Source: Streptomyces ortus
GTDB taxonomy: Bacteria > Actinomycetota > Actinomycetes > Streptomycetales > Streptomycetaceae
Direction: 5' to 3'
DNA length: 64,000 nt
Assembly (NCBI RefSeq): GCF_026341275.1
Contig: NZ_JAIFZO010000002.1
Location: forward strand, 8,152,118 to 8,216,117
Shown here: in pieces, positions 20,601-29,600 of the stretch
Layout: every line of letters begins with the position of its first letter
How positions within the stretch are numbered: position 1 is the stretch's first letter
The notes under the pieces: model-generated
What the model saw: the letters and a program-made list of their open reading frames with translations, nothing else
Database searches by the model: none
Told to the model about the DNA's origin: nothing
Made by a program: the position numbers and the translations under genes

Positions 20601-23600
20601 TTCGGCCCCTCCGGCGGGCGGATGTACCGCACCGGGGACATCGTGCGGTGGAGCGCCGACGGCGAACTGCACTTCGTGGGACGCGCGGACGACCAGGTCA
20701 AGATCAGGGGATTCCGCGTCGAACCCACCGAGATCGAGGCCCGGCTCACCGCCCACCCGGCCGTCGCCGAGGCGGTCGTCTCGCTGTACGAGCACGCCGG
20801 ACGCAAGCGGCTGGCCGCGCACCTCGTGCCCGTGCCCCGGGCCGCCGTGCCCTCCGCGGACGAGCTGCGCGCGCACGTCGTCGCCGAACTGCCCGACTAC
20901 ATGGCGCCCGCCGCCTTCGTCACACTGGCCGAGCTGCCCCTGACGGCCAACGGCAAGGTGGACCGGCGCCGGCTGCCCGCACCCGACTGGACGGCGGGCG
21001 GCGAGAGCGGGTACCGGGCGCCGCGCACCGAGACCGAGCGGACCCTCGCCGGGATCTGGGCGCAGCTGCTCGGAGTGGAACGGGTCGGCGCCGACACCAA
21101 CTTCTTCACCCTGGGCGGCGATTCGATCCTCAGCATCCAGGTCGTCTCCCGCGCCCGCGCCGCCGGACTCGCGCTCACCCCGAGGGATCTGTTCCGGCAT
21201 CCGACGGTCGCCGCCCTGGCCGCCGCGGCGACCACCGGCACGGCCGTACCGGTCGCGGGGACCGGTCCGGTCAGCGGTGACGTGCCGCTCGCCCCGATCC
21301 AGCACTGGTTCCTCGAACCCGGCCCGCCGCGGCCGGAGTTCTTCAACCAGTCCGTCGTCGTGGAGACGCCCGGCGACGTCGACGCGGCGGCCCTGCGCCG
21401 CGCCCTGGCGGCCGTGTACGCGCATCACGACGCCCTGCGCTGCCGTTTCGTCCGGTCCGCCGACGGTTCCTGGCATCAGGAGTGCCCGGCAGTCGGCGCT
21501 GAGCCCCCCGAGCTGCTGACGGTTCACGATGTGGGCGGGCTCGGTGAGACGGCGGCCGAGGAGGCCGAGGCCCGGGTGACGGCCGAGGCGCACGCCTCCT
21601 TCCGCCTCGCGCAGGGACCGATGTTGGCGGCCCGCCTGTTCACCGGCACCACCGGCGCGAGCACGGACACCACCGGCGCAACCACCGGAGCCGCCGGTGC
21701 CCGCCTGCTCCTGGTCGTGCACCACCTGGTCGTCGACGGCGTCTCCTGGCGCGTCCTGCTGGAAGACCTGGAGACCGCCTACGGGCAGGCCCTCGCCGGG
21801 GACCCCGTACGCCTGCCGGAGCGGACGACCTCCGTCCAGGAGTGGACGCGGCGGCTGCGCGCGTACACCGCGGCGGGCGGTTTCGCCGCGCAGCGCGAGC
21901 ACTGGGAGACGGTGGCCCGGCACTGTGCCGCACCCCTGCCGGTGGACGGCGACGGCGCCGACCTCCTGACCGACGTGGACGGCGACGGCGGCAACACCAT
22001 GGCCGACGTGGACACCGTGACCGTACGCCTCGACCGGCGGCGTACGGACGCCCTGCTGCGGGAGGTGCCGGCCGTCTACCGCACCCGCGTGGACGACGTC
22101 CTGCTGACCGCCCTCGGCCGGGTGCTCGCCGACTGGGCCGGACGGCGGACCGTCGCCGTCGGCTTGGAGGGACACGGCCGCGAGGACCAGCTCTTCGACG
22201 ACGTCGACCTGTCCCGCACGGTCGGCTGGTTCACCAGTCTGTTCCCCGTCGCCCTCGACCTCACGGACGTCCCGGACGGGGAGTGGGGCGCGGCCCTGAA
22301 GTCCGTCAAGGAGCAGTTGCGGGCCGTGCCCGCGCGGGGCCTGGGCCACGGAGCCCTGCGCCACCTGGTGCGCGACGAGCGCCTGGCCGACGCGCCCGTG
22401 CCCGGCGTCAGCTTCAACTACCTGGGACGCTTCGACTGGTCGGCCCCGGGCGGCGCCCTGGTGCGTTCCGTGCCCGGCGGCCTCGACGGCGCCGAGGCAC
22501 CGGAGTCCGTACGCCCGCACCTGCTCGACGTGGTCGCCCGCGTCGAGGACGGCGAACTGGAGATCGGCTGGCACTACAGCAGGCGCCTGCACCGGCAGGA
22601 GACCGTCGACGGACTCGCGGCGGACATGCTGCGGGCCCTGGAGGACATCGTCGCCCACTGCGCCGGGCCGGACGCGGGAGGCCGTACGCCGTCGGACTTC
22701 CCGCTGGTCCGGATCGAACAGGCCGCCGTCGACCGGGTGGTGGGCGACGGCCGTACGGTCGACGACCTGTACCCCCTGACGCCTATGCAGTCCGGCATGC
22801 TGTTCCACAGCCTGCTGGACCCCGACAGCCGCACCTACGTCAATCAGGTGCAGTTGGTGCTGTTGGGCATCACCGAGCCGCAGGCCCTGGCCGAGGCGTG
22901 GCAGCGGACGGTGGACGCCAACCCGATGCTGCGCGCCCATCCGGTGTGGCAGGAGACCGCCGAGCCCATGCAGGCCGTGCGGCGGCGGGCCACCGTGCCC
23001 GTCACGCACCACGACTGGTCCGGCTGGTCCGCCGAGCGGTGCGGGACGGAACTCGCGCGGCTGGTCGACGAGGACCGGCAGACGGGCCTCGACCTGGAGA
23101 GGGCCCCGCTGATGCGCCTGGCCCTGATCCGGCTCTCGCCCGACCGGGTGCGCCTGCTGTGGACCTTCCACCACCTGCTGCTCGACGGATGGAGCGCGGC
23201 CCAGGTCTTCGACGAGGTCTGCGAGCGGTACGCGGCCCTCACGACGGGCCGCCGCCCGGACGTGCCCGACCGGGCCGCTTTCGCCGACTACCTCGGCTGG
23301 CTGGCCCGGCAGGACACCGGGCGGGCGGAAGCGTACTGGCGCGAGGCCCTGGCCGGCTTCCCCGTGGCGACCGCTCTGCCGCGCGACCGGCGGCCCGCCG
23401 AGGCGCACCGCACCTCGTCCTCCGGGTCGGTGCGGGTGACGCTCGACGCGGACGTGTCGGCGCGGCTGCGGGAGACGGCGCAGGCGGCCGGGCTGACCCT
23501 CAACACCGTGCTGCAGGGGGCCTGGGCGCTGCTGCTGTCGCGCTACGGCGGCGGGGACGACGTGGTGTTCGGCACCACCGTCTCGGGGCGGCCCGCCGAT

Positions 23601-26600
23601 CTGCCGGGGGTGACCTCCATGGTCGGCCTGTTCATCAACACCCTGCCCACCCGGGCGCGGATCGACGGAGGGCGCCCGCTGCTGGACTGGCTGGGCGAAC
23701 TCCAGGCCGCCCAGTCGGAGTCCCGGCGCCACGACTTCGTCCCCCTCGCCCAGCTCCAGACCTGGAGTCAAGTACCCGGCGGCACCTCGCTGTTCGACAG
23801 CATCGTGGTCTTCGAGAACTATCCGTTCGACGCGGACGCCCTGGCCCGGCACGGCCTCGCCATGGAGCAGGAACGCGATGTGGAGCCGACCAACTACCCG
23901 CTCAGCGTGGTGGTCGCGCCCGGCGACACCCTCACCGTCACCCTGGACTACGATCCCGCCGCCTTCGACGCGGCCACGGTGGACGGCATCGGCGCGAGCC
24001 TGCGCACGCTGCTGACCGGGATGGCCACCGGACCTGACCGTGCCTTGGCCGATCTGCCGCTGGTGTCCGCCGAGGAGGGCCGACGGTTGCTGGACCGCTT
24101 CGGCGGCCCGGTGGTCGAGGCCCCGTGCCGCACGCTGCCCGAGGCCTTCCGCGCCCAGGTCGCGCGGACCCCCGACGCCGTGGCCGTGCTCGGCGGCGGC
24201 CGGGAACAGCTCACCTACCGGCAGCTCGACGAGCGCTCCGACCTGGTGTCCCGACTGCTCGTCGAGGCCGGGGCAGGGCCCGAACGGTTCGTCGCGCTCG
24301 CCCTGCCGCGCACCCCGGACCTGATCGTGGCGCTCCTGGCGGTCCTCAAGAGCGGCGCCGCCTATCTGCCCGTCGACCCGGGGTACCCGGCCGAGCGCAT
24401 CGCCTTCCTCTTCGACGACGTGCGGCCCGAAGCGGTCGTCACCCGCGCGGAGACGGGCGGGCGACTGCCGGACGGGCCGTTCACCCGCATCGCCCTCGAC
24501 GACCCCGCCGTCGCCGCACGCCTGGCCGCCCTGTCCGACGCCGACAGCGCAGCAGACGACCCCGCCGACGCCGAAGACGACCCCGCAGAGGACCCCGCCG
24601 GCGAGGGCATCACCGGTTACGGCATCCCCGGTGACGGCATCGCCGGTGACGACATCACCGACGCCGACCGGCACGATCGGCTGCTGCCCGACCATCCCGC
24701 CTACGTCATCCACACCTCCGGCTCGACCGGCCGGCCCAAGGGCGTCGTCGTCTCCCAGGCGTCCGTGCTGGCCCTGACCGACTGGGCCGCCGCCGAGTTC
24801 GGCGACGGACACGGCCTGGAGCACGTGGTGGCCTCCACCTCGCTCAACTTCGACGTGTCCGTGTTCGAGATCTTCTCGCCCCTGCTGTCCGGTGGCCGCG
24901 TCGAGATCGTCCACGACCTGCTGGCCCTCGCCGAACGCGAGGAGCCCTGGCAGGCGGGACTGCTCAGCGCGGTGCCCTCCGCGCTGGGACGGCTGCTGGC
25001 GGAGGACACCGTCCACGTCGACGCCGGCACGGTCGTCCTCGCCGGCGAGGCGCTGCCCGCGCGGACCGTGCGCCAGGTCCGCTCGGCGGTCCCCGGCTGC
25101 CGGGTGATGAACATCTACGGCCCCACCGAGGCCACCGTCTACGCCACCGCCTTCACCTGCGACCCGGCCGAACCCGACCGCGTACCGTCCATCGGCCGGC
25201 CCGTCGGCGGAGCCCGCGCCTACGTCCTGGACGCCCGGCTGCGCCCGGTGCCGGCCGGAGTGCCGGGCGACCTGTACCTGGCCGGGACCGGGGTGGCCCG
25301 CGGGTACCTCGACCGGCCGGGCCTGACCGCCTCCCGTTTCCCGGCCGACCCCTTCGGCCCGCCCGGCGGCCGGATGTACCGCACCGGAGACCTCGTACGG
25401 TGGACGGCCGACGGCGAGCTGGTCTACCTCGGCCGCTCGGACGACCAGGTGAAGGTGCGCGGCTTCCGCATCGAACTCGGCGAGGTGGAGGCCGCGTTGA
25501 CCCGGCACCCCGAGGTGTCCGCGGCGGCTGCCCGCGTGGTCGAGCACGACGGCCACAAGAGGCTGGTGGCGTACGCGGTCCCCGAGGGCCCCGGACTTCC
25601 CGGCTCCGCCGAGCTGCGGACCTTCCTCGCGCGTACGCTCCCCGACCACCTGGTCCCCGCACTCGTCGTGCCGCTGGAACGGCTGCCCCTCGGAGCCACC
25701 GGCAAGCTGGACCGGCGCGCACTGCCCGACCCCGTGTGGTCGGCGCCCGGCGGGGGCGGGGACCGCCCGCCGCGCACCGAGGCCGAGCGGGTGCTCGCCG
25801 CGATCTGGGCCGAGGTGCTGGGCGTGCCCGAGGTGGGCGCGCGGGACAACTACTTCGCGCTCGGCGGTGACTCCGTCCTCGGCATCCAGATCGTCTCCGC
25901 CGCCCGCAGGGCCGGTCTCGCGCTGACACCCCGGCACCTGTTCCGCCACCAGACCGTGGCCGAACTCGCCGCCGCGGCCGAGACCCCCGCGGCCCCGCGG
26001 ACCCCGGCGGACCAGGGGCCGGTGGCCGGGGACGTACCGCTGACCCCCGTGCAGCACTGGCTGTTCGACGACCTCACCGGCGACCCCGCCCGGCTGACGC
26101 AGGCCGTCTCCTTCCACCTGGCCGCCGACACCGACGAGTCGCTGGTGCGGGCCGCCCTGGCCGTCGTCCTGGACCACCACGACGCGCTGCGCCTGCGCTT
26201 CGAGCCGTCCGGCGACGGACGGTGGCGGCAGCGCGGTACGGCACCGGGGGAGGCGCCGCGACTGGAGGTGCACGACGTCTTGGGCGGTCACCACGGGTCG
26301 ACCTCGACCTCGACCTCGGGTGAGGCGTCCGACGCCTCCGACGGCTCCGATACGGCAATACGCGCCCTCGCCGACCGCCTGTGCGCCGCATTCGACCTCG
26401 CCGAGGGGCCCCTCATCCGGGCCGCCCTGTGCCGGCGCGGCGGTGACCGGCGGCCGGTGCTGCTGCTGGCCGCCCACCACCTGGTCGTGGACGCGGTGTC
26501 CTGGCGGCTGATCCTGGAGGACCTGGAGACCGCCTACCGCGCCCTGCGTGCCGGGAAGCGGCCCGAGCTCGGCCCCAAAAGCACCTCCTTCCGGACGTGG

Positions 26601-29600
26601 GCCCGGCGCCTGGCCACCCACACCGAATCCGGCGGCTTCGACGACGAACTCGCCCACTGGCAGGGCCTGTCCGCCGACGCCACCCCCCTGCCGACCGACC
26701 TCACCGGCGCCAACACGGCCGCCCACGAGGAGACGGTGACGGTGCGCCTGGACGCCGACGAGACCCGGCGGCTGCTCCAGGACGTACCGGACGTCTACCG
26801 CACCCGCGTCAACGACGTCCTGCTGTGCGCCCTGGGCCGGGTCCTGGCCCGCTGGACCGGGCGGGACCGCGTCATGGTGGCGCTGGAGGGCCACGGCAGG
26901 GAGGACCTGTTCGACGACGTCGACCTGGCCCGTACCGTCGGCTGGTTCACCACCATGTTCCCCGTCGCGCTGGACGTGCCCGGGAACGCGGGCACCGGGG
27001 CGGCGCTGAAGGCCGTCAAGGAGAGCCTGCGGGCCGTGCCGAGGGGCGGACTGGGCTACGGCGCCCTGCGCCGTCTGCACCCCGACCGCGACCAGTTCGG
27101 CCTGCCGGGACTGCCGCAGATCGGCTTCAACTACCTGGGCCAGCAGGACAGGACCACCACCGTGGACGGCCTGCTGCACGCCCCGTACGCCGGACTCGTC
27201 GGCGGCCTCGACCCCGCGGCGGACCGGCCGCACCTCCTCGACGTGCTGGGCCATGTCACCGACAGGCGGCTGGAGTTCACCTGGTCGTACTCGCGCGAGG
27301 TGCACGAGCGGGACACGGTCGCCCGGCTGGCCGCCGAACTGGCCGACGAACTGCGGCACATCGTGCGGCACTGCGCCGAACCCGGCGCCGGAGGCCGTAG
27401 CCCGTCGGACTTCCCCCTGGCGTCCCTGGACCAGCCGACGGTGGACCGGCTGGTGGGCACCGGCCGCGACATCGTGGACCTCCACCCCCTCACCCCCACC
27501 CAGACCGGCATGGTCGTGCACGGCCTGGACGAGCCGGGCCGGGGCATGTACGTCGAGCAGATCACGTTCGTCGCGGACGGGGCAGGTGACCCGCGACTGC
27601 TCGCCGCCGCCTGGCAGCACGTGGTCGACCGCACGCCCGTCCTGCGCACCACCGTGGTCCTGAACGGTGTCCCCGCCCCGCTCCAGGCCGTGCACCGCAC
27701 CGCCGTGCTGCCGGTCACCGAGCACGACTGGTCCGCCCTGACCCCGGACGCGCGCGACACGGCACTGGAACGGCTGCTCGCCGAGGACAAGACCCGCGGC
27801 CTGGCCCTGGACCGGGCCCCGCTGCTGCGTCTCGCCCTGATCCGGCTCGGACCCGACCAGGTGCGGGTCGTGTGGACCTTCCACCACGTCCTGCTGGACG
27901 GCTGGAGCGTCTTCCACGTCCTGTCCGACGTCATGGCCGCGCACGCGGCGCTCGTCCGGGGCGAGGAACCCCGACTGCCGGACCGACGCCCGTTCGGCGA
28001 CTACGCGGCCTGGCTCGCGGCCCGGGAGACCGCGCCCGCCGAGGAGCACTGGCGGAGCGCCCTCGCGGACCTCACCGCCCCCACCCCCCTGCCCTACGAC
28101 CGCAGGCCCGCCCACAGCTCCGCGACCCGCTCCGACACCTGGCTGTCCCAGTGGCTTGACACCGAGGAGACGAAGCGGCTGGAGGACTTCGCCCGCCGGA
28201 ACCGCCTGACCCTCAACACCGTCGCGCAGGGCGCCTGGGCGCTGCTGCTGTCGCGGTGGAGCGGCGAACGCGAGGTGTGCTTCGGCACCACCGTCTCCGG
28301 GCGGCCCGCCGACCTGCCCGGCGCCGACACCATCACCGGCCTGTTCATCACCACCCTGCCCGCCCGGGCCACCGTCGACGGGAGCGCGCCCTGCGGCACC
28401 TGGCTGCGGGACACCCAGGCCGTACGGGCCGAGGACCGCCGCTTCGACCACGTCCCCCTGACCGACCTCCAGGCGTGGAGCGGGCTGCCCGCCGGGACGC
28501 CGATGTTCGACAGCCTCCTGGTCTTCGAGAACTATCCGGTCGGCGACGCCACGGCCGGCGCCCACGGCGTACGCGTCCACGACCTCGACGCCCGGGAGGC
28601 GACCAACTACCCCCTCACCGTGGTGATCTCGCCCGGCGAACGGCTCGGCGTCGAACTCGGCTACGACCCGCGCCACTTCGACGCGGCCACGGCCGGCTCC
28701 CTCGCCGCCCAACTCCTGCACACGCTGCGTGAACTGGCCGCCGCCCAGGACGCCGACCGCCTGGACGCGATCGACATCCTGCCGCCCGGCGAACGGGCCC
28801 GGCTGCTGCACGGCCCCGCCCGCCCGACCCTGGCACCGGTGGCCCCCGCGACCCTGCCCGCCCTGATCGAGGCGGCCGTGGACCGCCGTCCCACGGCCAC
28901 GGCACTGAGTGCGCCCGGCCTGTCCCTGACCTTCGCCGAGACGGAGGAGCGGGCCAACCGCCTGGCGCACCGGCTCCTCGCGCGTGGCGCGGGCCCCGGC
29001 GCGGTCGTCGCCCTGGTCCTGCCGCGCTCGGCGGACATGGTCCTCGCCCAGCTCGCGGTCACCAAGGCGGGCGCCGCCTTCCTGCCGGTGGATCCCGACT
29101 ACCCGCCGGAGCGGGTGGCGTTCATGCTGCGGGACGCGGCGCCCGCCGTGACCCTCGACGCCGCCGAGGTGTCCGCGCTGCTCGCGGACGAGCACGGGGA
29201 ATCCGAAAGGCAAGGGGAAAGCGGCGTTCCCGGCCGTCGGCCCACCGACGCCGACCGACACCGTCCGCTGGACCTGGACGACCCCGCCTACGTCATCTAC
29301 ACCTCCGGCTCCACCGGCACCCCCAAGGGCGTCGTGATCACCCACCGGGGCCTGGCCGCCTTCGCCGCCGCCGAGGCCGCGCACTACCGGGTGGCACCCG
29401 ACGACCGGGTGCTGGCTTTCGCCACGCCCAGCTTCGACGCCTCCGTACTGGAGCTGTGCATGTCCCTGCCGCAGGGCGCCCGCCTGGTCGTCCCGCCCCC
29501 CGGCCCGCTCCTCGGGGCCGAACTCGCCGACGTGCTGCGCACCGGCCGCATCACCCACACCCTGCTGCCCCCGGCCGCGCTCGGCACCCTGCCGCCGGAC

